Source of the DNA: Endomychus coccineus
Taxonomy: Eukaryota > Arthropoda > Insecta > Coleoptera > Endomychidae
NCBI GenBank assembly: GCA_958510875.1
Contig: OY294068.1
Span: 33,088,297 to 33,152,296 of the forward strand
Length of the DNA stretch: 64,000 nt
Reading direction: 5' to 3'
Shown here: piece after piece, positions 1 to 11,400 of the stretch
Layout: every line of letters begins with the position of its first letter
Numbering within the stretch: position 1 is the stretch's first letter
Made by a program: the position numbers and the translations under genes
Notes under the pieces: model-generated
Told to the model about the DNA's origin: nothing
Databases searched by the model: none
What the model saw: the letters and a program-made list of their open reading frames with translations, nothing else

Positions 1-145
1 AGGAGAGTTCAAAGTTCACTTAAAAAATCACATCTTTGTGCGCTATTCACAAATGCGTGGAACAAATTAGATGAAGTTTTGAAATAGTGCATTGTAGAAA
101 ATTACCCTACTTTCAGTTACCAAGGAAATTGTAGAAGGGTGAAAC

Positions 146-376
146 CATAGTCAAAGTATAAAGGTCTGTTGGAGCCTCCCTACCATCGTTTCTCGCGCTT
201 GGTGACGTCACCTATCTCCTCCAATCACAGCCTTGCTCTCATCGGCTCGTTGCCGGCACGTAACCACATCATATCATGTCGTCGTCAATACATTAAATAA
301 ACGACCAATCAGGTTGCACTTAAATTTTAAAAAGAGTAGAAGGGAGGCTCCAACAGACCTTTATACTTTGACTATG
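146..376. mobile_element. hAT-type MITE, 231 bp, inserted in the mariner left arm
   Basis: The element starts CATAGTCAAAG and ends with the exact inverse; the perfect terminal inverted repeat is about 36 bp. It is flanked by the 8-bp direct repeat GGTGAAAC (138-145 and 377-384), and removing it restores the mariner terminal repeat. An 8-bp duplication and C-A-x-x-G ends fit the hAT superfamily. It has no coding capacity. The interior holds a TGACGTCA (CRE-like) palindrome and two CCAAT motifs, which may be chance. Confidence 0.85.
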
Positions 377-617
377 GGTGAAACCACCCTCGCCCATCTG
401 ATATATTTTTAATTTTATTAGGGGTGGTAATATGGATCTAAGATTTTTTCATGAGAAATTATCTTAATGTTTTAACATTTGTGACAATTCCGTATTTCGC
501 GTAGTTTAGAAGGATAAAAATGTTTTCTCAAACCCTGATAACAGATATTCTTAGAACAAGTTTAATAAAATTGTAATACAAAATTTTGTGAACACAAAGA
601 CAAAACTTTTTTATAAT

Positions 618-2240
618 AGGTGTTCAATGTGACCTCCACTTTCATTAATGCAAAGATCAATTCGACGTAATAGATATTTACGATATAAGTGTCGTAAAGA
701 TTCATATTACGAAATGAGATGAATATCGTAATATGAATTTACGATACGAATATAGTACATTATTTTACCTACTACCAATAATGTTAATTATTTACTCAAA
801 ATTAGTCAATATTCCTGAAATTAATGATATTAGAATCATGTAACAAGCAAGCGTTGCGCTCATTGTTGATTTATTTTGCGAACTGTCAATTTTGACGCAT
901 TCACATCAGTTTGGTATAATTGTATCGACATGAGTTCCGACTATGAAAGTGTGGATTCTGATATAGAACTTGCTGCAAATAACGCAATACAAACCCTAGT
1001 ACCCGGTAAATCCCGCAATAGATACGAAAAAGAATATAAGCGATTCGAAGACTGGTGCAGTTGATTTATGTGTCTCGGTTGTCACTCATTCTGCAAACTG
1101 TCAACTTTGACACGCTCATTCCAATTAATTTTACTTTACCGCACTAGTGCGGTAAAGTACCTCATTACGAAACTCATATCAGTGTCGTAATGTTTGACAT
1201 TACATATTGGTAGTAGGTAAAAAATTAAAATGCACCCTCCTTAACACAACGTCGTTTTCTCGTATTGCGTTTACAGCATTTTGAATTCTGTTCCACAGTT
1301 GTTCGGAATTATCAATTTGAACCTTGTACGCTTGTGTATCCAACGCTCCCCAGATGAAGAAGTCGCAAGGATTCAAGTTTGGAGACCGCACAGGCCACTG
1401 AATAGGTGCTTCTTGTCGTCTACCAATCCATCTACCAGCAAATTGTTCATCAGGATATTCTCTTACAGCACGTGCAAAATCAGGTGATGCACCGTCGTAC
1501 ATGAAGAACATGTTTCGACGCAAATTAAGGGGCAAGTCTTCTAACAATTCTGGCAAAATTTGTTGAAGGAAACTAAGGTAACTAGCGCCATCCAGACGAT
1601 CAGGCAATCGGAACGGTCCAACCATAAAATTTCCAATAATTCCGACCCAGACATTAATTTTAGATTCTCGTTAATAATGTCTACCCTTAATAGCTTGTGG
1701 ATTTTCATCTGCATAAATATGCTCATTGTGTAGGTTCGTCATGTCACGACGTGTAAAACAAGACTCATCAGTAAACAAGATATTAGTGTGAAATCTGTTG
1801 TCGACTACTCTGCGCTCCCGAATTATTTGTGCAAAATTTAAACGTGATCCGTGGTCAACTGGCAATAATTCTTGCATTGCCTGGATGTGGAATGGACGAA
1901 TTAATTGATCGCTCAAAATTAGACTTACAGTGGTTTTTGGAATTCCAATCTCTCGTTGCAATGTTCTGGTACGGGTCTCAGTAATGTTATCAATCATTTG
2001 AAGAACAGCATCTTCCGCAATGGGTCTCCGGGCTTGTCAAGGTCTTCCAGCGTTGATTCTGACTGACCTCAACCTACCTGTTTCTCGAAGACGTCTTTCA
2101 ATTCGGGCAAAAATTTTGTGATTTGGATACCTCTCTTGATAGACGCGGACACTTTCGAGGCACTTACCTTGACAGAATCCAAGAACTAAAAGCATATCGA
2201 CCTGCTCATTAAAAGGGAAATCCATGCCAGTTAAAAGCAA
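618..2240 (-). pseudogene. Mariner transposase, disrupted (DUF4817 + DDE)
   Basis: Read on the minus strand, the N-terminal DUF4817 helix-turn-helix (2240-2037) begins MLLTGMDFPF. The second segment (1997-1671) carries the first catalytic motif ILFTDESCF. The third (1625-1200) carries the second catalytic motif FMYDGASPDF and then RSPNLNPCDFF. The segments are separated by stops or frameshifts. The usual third acidic residue of the SPDL motif is Asn here, so the protein would be inactive even if joined. The C-terminal codons (GGHIEHLL then stop) lie at about 675-618, cut off by an insertion at about 677-1222. Confidence 0.8.
677..1222 (+). mobile_element. Crypton-like tyrosine-recombinase fragment nested in the transposase
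   Basis: This block splits the C-terminal codons of the mariner transposase. It has short inverted repeats near its ends (ACCTACTACCAAT near 762, its inverse near 1207) and two related segments around AACTGTCAA at about 880 and 1097. A reading frame at 930-1064 encodes MSSDYESVDSDIELAANNAI followed by a segment with KSRNRYEKEYKRFEDWC. That pattern resembles the N-terminus of insect Crypton-type recombinase proteins. It stops after about 44 residues, so only a remnant is present. The family assignment rests on one short motif. Confidence 0.45.
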
Positions 2241-2661
2241 CAGTAATTAAGTGATAACAGTAATTGGGGAAAATACAATACAAACGCAACTAAAAGTGAA
2301 CAAATTATTGAAACATCTACTGTCAACAATAAACTGCGACACTTATTATCAAAATCATGACTTTGTTCACTAAATTTTGTACTAGTTTTATTGAACTTTT
2401 TGAGAAAAATTTTTTTCTTCTATGCGAAATACGAAATTTTCACAAGAGATAAAAAATGAAGATAATTAATAAGCCTTTCTGTTGAAAAAATCTTAGAACC
2501 ATATTACCATCACTAATAAAATTATTTAATAACATATCAGAGGGGCGAGGATGGTTTTACCCTTCTACAATTTCCTTTGAATTTTTTTGGTTACTTTCTA
2601 CAATGCACTTCTGCAAAATTTGTGAATAGCGCACAAAAATGTGATTTTTTAAAGTGAACTT

Positions 2662-3160
2662 ATATAACTTTATAAGATATGCTTTTAATCATGTGTAAAT
2701 AACAAATTATTTTTAATAATAAAAATTTGTCGATTATTTCTAGTTAAAATTCAAAGCATATTTGTTAGATTTTTTTTTAGGAAGGGGCGCAGAGCTTATA
2801 TATGGGGGGGGGGGTGCAGAGCGGGTATTAGCTGCGCTACTGGTTCAATCGACTTATTTTGACCTCTACAATAAGTGGTAGTTTTATTTCCCATCAATTT
2901 TGGGACACCCTGCATGTTCCTGAACATAGATTGTGTAAAAAATGAGGAACTATGACCTCCATGAAACGCAAAGTGTTAAAAATAGGATTCTGTTGGAGAG
3001 GAAGAAATGATATTTTTGTATGAGTCATTTTTAATATAATGAAATGTACATGAATGTTCCTTACAAATAAGAAATTAAAAAATGAGAATGAGATATAAAA
3101 CTAAATACAGCATTTGTTAAGGAAATGAAATATTAAGAAAAACAAATTAGAAACTTAATA
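2662..3160. other. Intergenic stretch, no gene seen
   Basis: AT-rich spacer between the mariner and the 3' end of cyclin-Q. It contains a G homopolymer (about 12 bases from 2803) and a mariner-like end sequence (GGGACACCCTG near 2902). The 3' part probably includes the cyclin-Q 3' UTR, but no clear AATAAA was found on the minus strand. Confidence 0.5.
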
Positions 3161-6092
3161 CTAAGCAGTCTCTGGTTCTTTATTATAAACTTCCATAACT
3201 TTTTCCATAATTTCCCAATTCTTATCTTTCTGCAAGTCTTTCACAAAAACACCATACCAAACTTCATCAGTTTCTTCTAACAAAGGGAGTTTCACACCAA
3301 GACATTGTAAGGCTAATGAGATACATGCTATGGCAACATGTTGAGGTTCATATTCTAATACACTTGGGTCATGATGAAAATCTTGCAAAAATGCTGCTGA
3401 TGTACGCGCCAATGGTGTCGATCGCCATTGGTCTTTTCCCACCCAAGCTTCCAAAGATCTCAGATAATGCAACATATATTTATGTGGATGAACAATTGAA
3501 ACTTCAAATTTCAACACCCTCATTATCAGTAATTCCGCTTGGACAATGGCATCCCTCATGTTCCAATACTCATCTCCAATTTCCAAGGGGCTGCTTCCTC
3601 TATGAAGTGTGCTGTGTGCTACATTTATGATGTCTCTGATCTTCAACGGGTCATCTTTAACTTTTCCAGCCAAATATAGAGAAGATGCTGCAATCAACTG
3701 ATTAAATGTTTCCGATTAAAATAAGCTACAATATTCAATCAAAATGTAAATTTAGCTACAAGGATATGAGTAGCCCTTCATGGGATTTGAGTTTTCATTT
3801 CATTTTCTGATGTGTTGGATTTTAGAAGAGTTTTGGCATACCCTGGTATGACAATTAAATTGAAATTCGATATTTTCAAACAGTCATTGCCACTCTGATA
3901 AATGTGACAGTTTTGCGCCAGTTTCCAGTTTTAGTGGCAAAAAGCATTCAGTTTTTTTTAGTTTGTTAAATTTCGAAAGTAAAAAATATTTTTAATTGAA
4001 CATTTTCAAATAAATGGGAACTGGTTGTTTAAAATATTTTAGAAATATTGAATCAAAACACTTATTCATCAATATAAAAATATAGAATATTTTTTAACAC
4101 TTCCTCCTCCTCCACTCTTGTGGAGAATCCTAATGCCAATAGAGAATGGATTTATTAAATAACTCAAAATTAAAATCATTAACACCCTTATCCTCTGAAT
4201 TATTAAACAAACTTGAAAAATCTCAACAACAGTAACTTAAAATTAAAGTTTGAGATTCCTTATTTATAAGTTAAAACAGGCAACTTTCTTCTGTTATTTG
4301 CAGGACTTGATAGATTGTCTTGAACGATACAAGCTTTGTTAAATTGTATAATGATCCTATCTGATCTTCAGTAGACTAATAGCACAAACAGATTATCTTC
4401 TTTTCGAGTTAATTAAGTGACCACAGAAGGAAAACATCAATATTCAATAATTTTAGAAGCAACCCCAAATGCTCTAATATCAATTTGGAACTTGTCCTAA
4501 ATCTTATAAGTAGATCAGACTGAATTGAACCTGTTCCAATGAATTATCTCAGCCATTTTGAAAGATAAAAATTTGAAAATTTCATGATCTCCAATTCGTT
4601 CAAGGAGAAAAATAAATATTGAAAGTCACTTCCGGTTGGACCAGAAGTGATTCTGACTTTTTTATTTCAAATAGCACCCTGTATATTTTTTGCAATTTTT
4701 GATTTCTACAATTATCTTTCCAACGATGTGTCACACTTTGTATTTTACATTTGATTTGATGGAGAAAATGACAATTGAAATGTCAAATTGAAAGAATTGC
4801 AGTAGGCTACGATATTTTGTGTAATCTTGATTTTGACTTCAATAATAATTGATAATTCATGAACAATTTTGCATTCGAGATGATGAAGAGAACATCAAAT
4901 TTTAAATTATTAGAATTGTAGTAGAACTGGAAGAATTAATAATCCTTAAATGAAAACCTTAGTGTGCCATGGAAACATTTGAATACATTTGTTTGTAACT
5001 TTGATAGTGATACATCGTTGGAAAGATAATTTTGAGTAGAAATCAAAAATTGCAAAAATATTCAGGGTGCTATTTGAAATAAAAAAGTTAGAATCACTTC
5101 CGGTCAAACCGGAAGTGACTTTCAATTTTTGTTTTTCTCAGTTAAAGGTTCCTTGAACGAATTGGAGATCATAAAATTTTCAAATTTTTATCTTTTGAAA
5201 TGACTGAGATAATCCATTGGAACAGGTATGCTGGGACACCTGGTATATAAATTAATAATGATTCTTGACCCAGGTATGAATTATATGTAAAATTCTTGGG
5301 AAATAGGTCACAGTAACACATATGCTCATTATTTAAATAATAATAGTGTGACCTATTTCCTGAGAATTTTATACATAATCCTATATATAAAGAACATTTG
5401 TACCATATAACAATTGGGGTAGATTAATTCAGTACCACATTCACAATATCAGTCAACATATTGCCTACAACAGTTTAAAATGATCTAAAATTAGATATTT
5501 TCTTAACTTTCATACAATAACAATAGCAACAATAAGGAAACAACAATTCAACCCTTCTGGGGATGCAATCTATTCCAACTAGGAGATTTATATAAATAAG
5601 AAATAATAATAAATTTAATTTGTTGTATAAGGATGAAATTGATGTTTATATATATCGAATAAATCTTAAATAATATATTATGTACTATTAATTAATTATC
5701 TTGAATTGATAAATAAAAATTCTAGGAGCTGAATTTCAAGGAAATAATTCAATTATCTTGCTAATAACAAGATTAACAGTAAATTGACCTAACGTGGACT
5801 CCGCTCAAGAGTCCAAAAATATTTACTTAACCTACATATACTAATCAATAAATAACAAACAACTTACAAAGGAGTCATAATTTGAATGGTCTACTTCCTT
5901 GAAGAACCTATGCATCAAAACAGCGGCAGTAGCAAGGGTTAGAGGTTGTGCAGATAACTTAATTCCACATTCGAATATGAATCGTGCTGGTGTAAAACCA
6001 CCGTCAAAATCTAATTGCCTGTAATCGACACAGGTAATTTTCCGTACCTTTTCCCTTTGTAATTCCATTACATCAATAACGTCCTTCATCAT
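3161..6092 (-). CDS. CCNQ: Cyclin-Q (FAM58A), CDK10-activating cyclin
   Basis: Joined coding sequence is complement(3161..3697, 5868..6092), 253 aa; human cyclin-Q is 248 aa. Exon 1 ends ..NYDSF at a GTAAGT donor (5867-5862). Exon 2 resumes in phase 0 after a CAG acceptor with LIAASSLYLAGKVKDD, the core of the first cyclin fold. Other family motifs are RDIINVAHS, the VQAELLIMRVLKFEVS helix and HPHKYMLHYL. The start was chosen because an in-frame TGA lies 4 codons upstream (6104-6102). Cyclin-Q is known to bind and activate CDK10, which phosphorylates ETS2. The 2.2-kb intron contains two foldback repeats. A possible 5' UTR intron acceptor lies near 6111. Confidence 0.94.
4531..5229. repeat. 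Foldback element (about 700 bp) in the cyclin-Q intron
   Basis: The ends ACCTGTTCCAATGAATTATC (4531) and its near-inverse at 5229 open two arms of about 200 bp. Both arms include TCACTTCCGGT and TAGCACCCTG, and the middle (about 4745-5015) is non-repetitive. No coding sequence was seen. The structure is that of a MITE-like non-autonomous element; the superfamily is not identified. Confidence 0.7.
5262..5390. repeat. Short foldback, deleted relative of the 10.3-kb hammerhead element
   Basis: Inverted arms built on AAATAGGTCACAGTAACAC and GTGTGACCTATTT surround a short AT loop. The flank TTGACCCAGGTATGAATTAT is the inverse of the flank of the element at 10288-10655, so both belong to one family. 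This copy lacks the interior with the ribozyme cores. Confidence 0.65.
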
Positions 6093-8499
6093 GCCGATGC
6101 CTCAGAAAATCTGTAATTCATAAATTATTGAAACCAATCTACTTTCAAAATATGGTTCAGTTTTAGTTATCATAATTCAAAATAATCACGCTGAAAAAGA
6201 ATCTGAATATATTTCAAGTTAAAAAATATTCGTGCTCAATTTTCCGTCGACATTTAGAAATTTTAAACGAGATACAGAAACAAAATATTGTAATTGGACT
6301 TACGGATTACGGAAAAACTATTTATTACGATGATCGACGAACAATCAGCAAGCACCACAAGTAAACCTAGAAAACGCTAGTCGGTAAGCTAACAGAGTAC
6401 AGAGTGAATTCACCAACCATCGATCATTAAAGAGGCTTATTTAGTTCCGGTCAAAATTCTTGAAATTTAGTTCCAAGTCGAAATAGGATTTTATGCGACC
6501 GTTGAGCACAGAGTAAATGTAATTACAAGTCAATTGCTATCATAGATATTGTATATATGTATATATAATATCTATGATTGCTATACCCTATAAAATATAC
6601 TGCTCAGTGTTGAACATACACCAGCATATGCGCAAAGAAGTATTTCTCGACTTCTCGATCTATGCGTACACCATGATACCTCTATGGCGTACACATAAAT
6701 TTTAAAACATTGTTGACTGTAATTATGTAATTATATTTCCATGTTTCCAAAAAATTTTATGAAATAGGATATGGTTCCTTCCCTTGTCCTAGTACAGCAC
6801 ATTTCAAGCTTCTTCTATATAGGAACTTTAGTTCTTCAGTATTAAGTGATCCAAATAATCATCTTGTCATGTACCATGTTGCCACCTTTAGTAAGTTTTA
6901 GATACACATAAATTATTAACACACCATTGAAAATGTATCGTTTTTCGATATAGTTGTTCTGTGATTTCGATGGATCGAAGCTAAGCATAAGATTATATAG
7001 CCTAATTAATAGCTTGTTCAATTTGAATGTAAATAAAAGTAAGTTAAATGTATTTTGAAATATAAAAAATTGAAGAATTATGTAAGTAAATGTTTTATAT
7101 AAAGTAAGTACTACTTTAAAACAGAAAATTAAGAAATTGTTTCTAGCAACCCCAATGTTTGAGAATAATAGCATCACAAACAAATACTATTAGATATTCC
7201 GGTGAAACTACCTTTTGTTTGTTTGTATCACCTACATAAGTACTAAAACTTACCTTTATGTTTCAAATGTTTAAATTATCATTAAATTGTCAATTATTTC
7301 TATAATTCATTGTAATTTTTGAATTCAATTTATATTCAAAGTTATATTGTTAATAAGCTTTAATCTCTTCAATATATTATCTTCATTTGCTCTGGAATTA
7401 TTTATATCTAGGTATAATATTTCATTAATCATTTCTACTAGCATCTTGAAACTGTCATTTATGCCATGCCGCTAAATACTATTTAGTTAGTTCTCTGTGA
7501 CTTTTTGCGCTTTAGTCAGGGGCTGAAGTTAGCTTTAGGTTTTTTAATCTCAAAAATCAATTGAAACTCAAAGTCAAGTTAATTGTGACTTGTCATCAAT
7601 CTGTAAATTTGTGATATAAATAAAGTGCCCCTTTTGTGAAAAATGAAAGCGCGTAAGAGTGGAAGTGAAGAGGATATTTACGATGGTATAGTATAGTATG
7701 CAATTCGTTTTCTAAATATCTCTGGACACTCGTTTTAATAAACACTCGCTTCGCTCGTTCGTAATAAAACTCGTGACTATTTAAGTTTTTCCTAGTAGAA
7801 AATTACAGTTGCTAACCGAACGGAATTTTCTTCAAAGTTGTAGGTGACATTTGCAAGAGTATTCCAATTTTTTTGAAATAATGCACATTATAGAAGACGT
7901 TTTCGAAAGCTATCCTTAAAATGTTATTCTTGATATTTCATTCATCTTCTGTGAATTGCATTTGTCATGTGAAGTTTCAGTGGTGTGGAGTGGATGGTGG
8001 ATCTGAAATCTGGATCATTAATCATTGATTATCGTCGTGTTGAAAGTGTTAGTTTGTGGTTTTGTGGGCTAGAATAACGTCTTGGATATGTTAAAAATGT
8101 GGTAAATAGCCGTGTAAAATTGTAAATTCATTAGGAGTTCCGCGGCCTCAACTCTATCACTTCGACCCAATTTTCTAAACTCGAACCTCCATTTTATTGG
8201 AGGGCTTGCCTGGGAAATTTGACAGGAGTTACTCTAAATCGTGTGATTTCCGAACAGTTGAATGGTGCTAGAATTTTGACACATTTAGCACTTTGGAAGT
8301 ATGTTTAAGAAAATAGTTAAAAACCATACTGTTTTATAAAAATTATTCAGTGCTGCAGTCTTTTCTGGAGTGCCATCATCTAGACTGTAGTAAATATCAG
8401 AAACACCGTAAGTAAATTCCATTTAATCCCCAATTGAAAAATCTAATGACGGAATTATTTGACAGATAAATTCGCTGTAACCGTTTGACTTCTTAAGAC
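6093..8499. other. Divergent intergenic region with both 5' ends
   Basis: The region separates cyclin-Q (minus) from the PKA regulatory subunit (plus), so both promoters should lie here. No clear TATA/initiator pair stands out in the AT-rich sequence. 6541-6576 is an AT-rich palindrome with arms CATAGATATT and AATATCTATG. Near the PKA gene, a GTAAGT donor at 8408 and a TTCTTAAG acceptor ending at 8497 suggest a small 5' UTR intron. Nothing else coding was recognised. Confidence 0.5.
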
Positions 8500-11400
8500 A
8501 TGAGTCGGCCGGGTCAAAGAGTACAAGTTCCAGATGATCTCCGAGAAGTGCTATTAGAATTTACAATAACCTTTTTACTAGAACAGCCTGGTGATGTCGT
8601 AGATTTTGCTGCCGAATACTTTCAACGGCTAAGGGAAGCTCGAACAACTGCTATAATTTACGAAGGAGCTGCCTTATCTCCTGATGATGAGTCTACCTTA
8701 TCTCGAGAAGAAGGTATATATTATTAAATATTTACCCTAACTTTCAACAGTTTCTCTGTAATTCCATCAAACATGAAAGAAATTACAACTCGTGCAGTAC
8801 ATAGACAACTTTCCCCTATTGGCCTAATTTACCATAATGGTAATAACAAGCTTTTTACATTACCAAGCAATGTATTTGGTAAGATGTACAAATATTTGAC
8901 ATTCACAATAATTGACTGCAATGTGAAATCTGTTGCCCATGTTTTTTAAAAACTGGATTTGCTGGGTTTATGAAAATTTTCCTTGTTCAAAATAAAAGCC
9001 ATCCAATACATTTATTGATCTATGACAAACATACTGCCACATTCTTACATCTTATTGAAATGTTTGATGGCCTTGTAGCATAAAATTTGATACAGATTTA
9101 ACGGTGAGGAAATTTTTTATAGTCCTTTCAAAACTGATACTAGAATTTTTATTATTTCGAATGGAATTGTTTAATTATTATTAGCAAGTTCAGTGATAAA
9201 TGGTTAAAAGTTCATGGTGTAACTGGCAGTTAATTGTGATATGTGTATCATTATTAGCTAATTTTGTCATTGCATTGTAAGATACCTAAATATTGTTCAC
9301 TATTAACTTATAGAAGTCCATAAATCGGGTATATAAATGGTAATGAAGTTCAAAATATTTCCTGACAAATAACAGATTCACTATGGTTGTTCCAACTATT
9401 TGTAATATTTCCTCTATATGATTTACCCCAAATTGATAAAACATATTTATCTTTATAATACTAAATGAAGCTGTCTGTTACTTTGTGATATTCCATTTCT
9501 ACAAATAAAACAAGAAATGTTACTTTGTTAAATATCACTTTATTTAAAAGAAAGTTGATTGATTGCAATTTCGAATTTTTATCAAAACATACAATCAAAT
9601 GTACGTTTTGTCAATGAACTGTAAAGTTTGAAATTGCAGTCGACTTTCTTTTAAATAAAGTGATATTTAACAAAGATAAAATTTCTTGTTTTTTCTGTAT
9701 AAATATATTTGTTTAGTCGAATTCTGAGTCACAAATAAAATATGCACTTATCATATTTACTGCTTCCTAATTAATGCAGGTTTGTCTTATAATCTCCAAA
9801 TTCTTCATATTCATTTTGCAATTATTCTTTCCTACTTACCTATTTAGTATGATTTACAATTCGTAAGATAGAGCTGAGCCTTTTGAAGCTAAAACCAATA
9901 TATTTGCTTAGGGAATATATCATGTCATGATTATATTGAACAGCACCTATGAAACTGATGATTGAATTATAATAAATCACAAAAAAAAGGTTTGCAGGAT
10001 ATTGAGTAACAGTTAACCCATATATGCCCGGTTTATTGTATGGTATGTTATTTCTACAAAAATCATATCTATTCAATGAACACATTTATTTTCAGCACAA
10101 ACGTGCGATACTGCTCCAATACCACAACAACTTGAAGACAATACAATAAATGTATCAACATCTAGCATCAAAGAAGTTTAACACCTAACTATATACAAAA
10201 AAATCAATAAACACATATAAAATTTGGTGTTACTCTTATTTCATAATTATGCTAATGTTTTGTCGTTTTTATTAACAAAATGGTGTATTATATATAAATT
10301 CTCGGGAAATAGGTCACAATAACACTTATGCTTTATATTTTCTCGTCTTTACGTACGTTTCGGTCTCACGACCATCATCAGAAGACTTATTATGTCTAAA
10401 ACTGGATTACTTAAAACTACCACAAAGCGTTCTTATCGCACCAATTTCAATAAAAATGTCCACGTCGCCGAAACGAACAGAAACACGAATAATCGAAATT
10501 GTAACGATTATTCGTGTTTCAGTTTTAGATATGTCTTCTGATGATGGTCGTGAGACCGAAACGTACGTAAAGATAAGAAAATATAAAGCATAAGTGTTAA
10601 TGTGACCTATTTCCCGAGAATTTATATATAATTCATACCTGGGTCAAGAATATTTATTAAAATGATTTATTGAATGCCTTTATTGTTCTTGAGCAAAACA
10701 CAATGAAAATTGCCAATATTTTCCACTATTGACTTCTAAATGGTGGAATAAAATTTCTTTCACATGCTTAAAATATGTATTGGAGAATCTATATGTTACT
10801 ATTCACCAAACATTAGCAATTTTTAAAGTGTATTTTGAAAAACAAGAATCATTTAGTGCATGTGCAATAGTTATTTACCTGTCAACTTAAGTCTTGAATT
10901 TTCACTCATCCAGTGAGGAACATTGGAACTTGTTACACAGTGAAACAAAAGAATAAGAATCGGCATTGTTTCTCTTGAAACGCTACTATGAATAAAAATG
11001 AAACTGATTGAAATGAATTGTAAAATGTATAAAATAAGTTATTTGACTTGTTTGACTAAGAGCTCAGAATTTTTACTTTCTGTGACTAGTTTGAGTTCTA
11101 ATTCCATTGAAGGCTAAGTTGTACGAATAATTGGTCACCGTTTATGTCATGAGTCATGTCGACATTCGAAGAAAGTGATGAAATTGCTTGTTTATTTTTA
11201 GAACCACCTATATCTAAGTTCTCCACAAGGCGCAAATCAGTGTTTGCAGAAACCTATGATCCTGAAGAAGACGAGGAGGAAGGTGAAAAGATTATATTCC
11301 CAAAATCAGACGAACAACGTACTCGGTTAGCCGAAGCTGTTCGTAATATTTTATTATTCCGTTCCCTGGAGAAGGAACAAATGCAAGATGTGCTTGATGC

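Larger units (their letters stand above)
12..2661 (-). mobile_element. Degenerate DUF4817-type mariner transposon with long inverted ends
   Basis: The two ends are inverted copies: AAGTTCACTT at 12 reads inward much as the minus strand does from 2661. The match continues about 190 bp per side once a later insertion in the left arm is discounted. Between them lies a minus-strand broken transposase. Long terminal inverted repeats plus an N-terminal DUF4817 helix-turn-helix and a DDE domain are typical of a Tc1/mariner branch common in insects. The left end is close to the window edge, so the outermost bases and a TA target duplication could not be confirmed. Two other elements are nested inside it. 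Confidence 0.8.
10288..10655. mobile_element. Foldback element carrying two opposed hammerhead ribozymes
   Basis: Inverted arms 10288-10390 and 10528-10632 share TCTCGGGAAATAGGTCAC and the motif CTTTATATTTTCT, and end in the ribozyme motifs annotated separately. The right flank (ATTCATACCTGGGTCAAGAA) is shared with the shorter relative at 5262-5390. Nearly all of the inner 140 bases also fold back (for example ACACGAATAATCG with its inverse). Hammerhead motifs are known from Penelope-like retroelements and from small non-autonomous retrozymes. No protein is encoded. Confidence 0.7.

Noticed and set aside
3695..3697. Independent start codon for the cyclin-Q second segment
   Set aside because: The codon is TTG directly after a CAG acceptor; it is an internal Leu joined to exon 1 in phase 0.
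6842..7183. 113-codon minus-strand open stretch between cyclin-Q and PKA
   Set aside because: Low-complexity hydrophobic translation of AT-rich DNA with no known domain; likely chance.
11156..11201. Start of the second PKA coding exon at the ATG at 11156
   Set aside because: A far better acceptor (TTGTTTATTTTTAG, ending 11201) keeps phase and joins to PPISKF before RRKSV as in known type II subunits; the upstream codons are intron.
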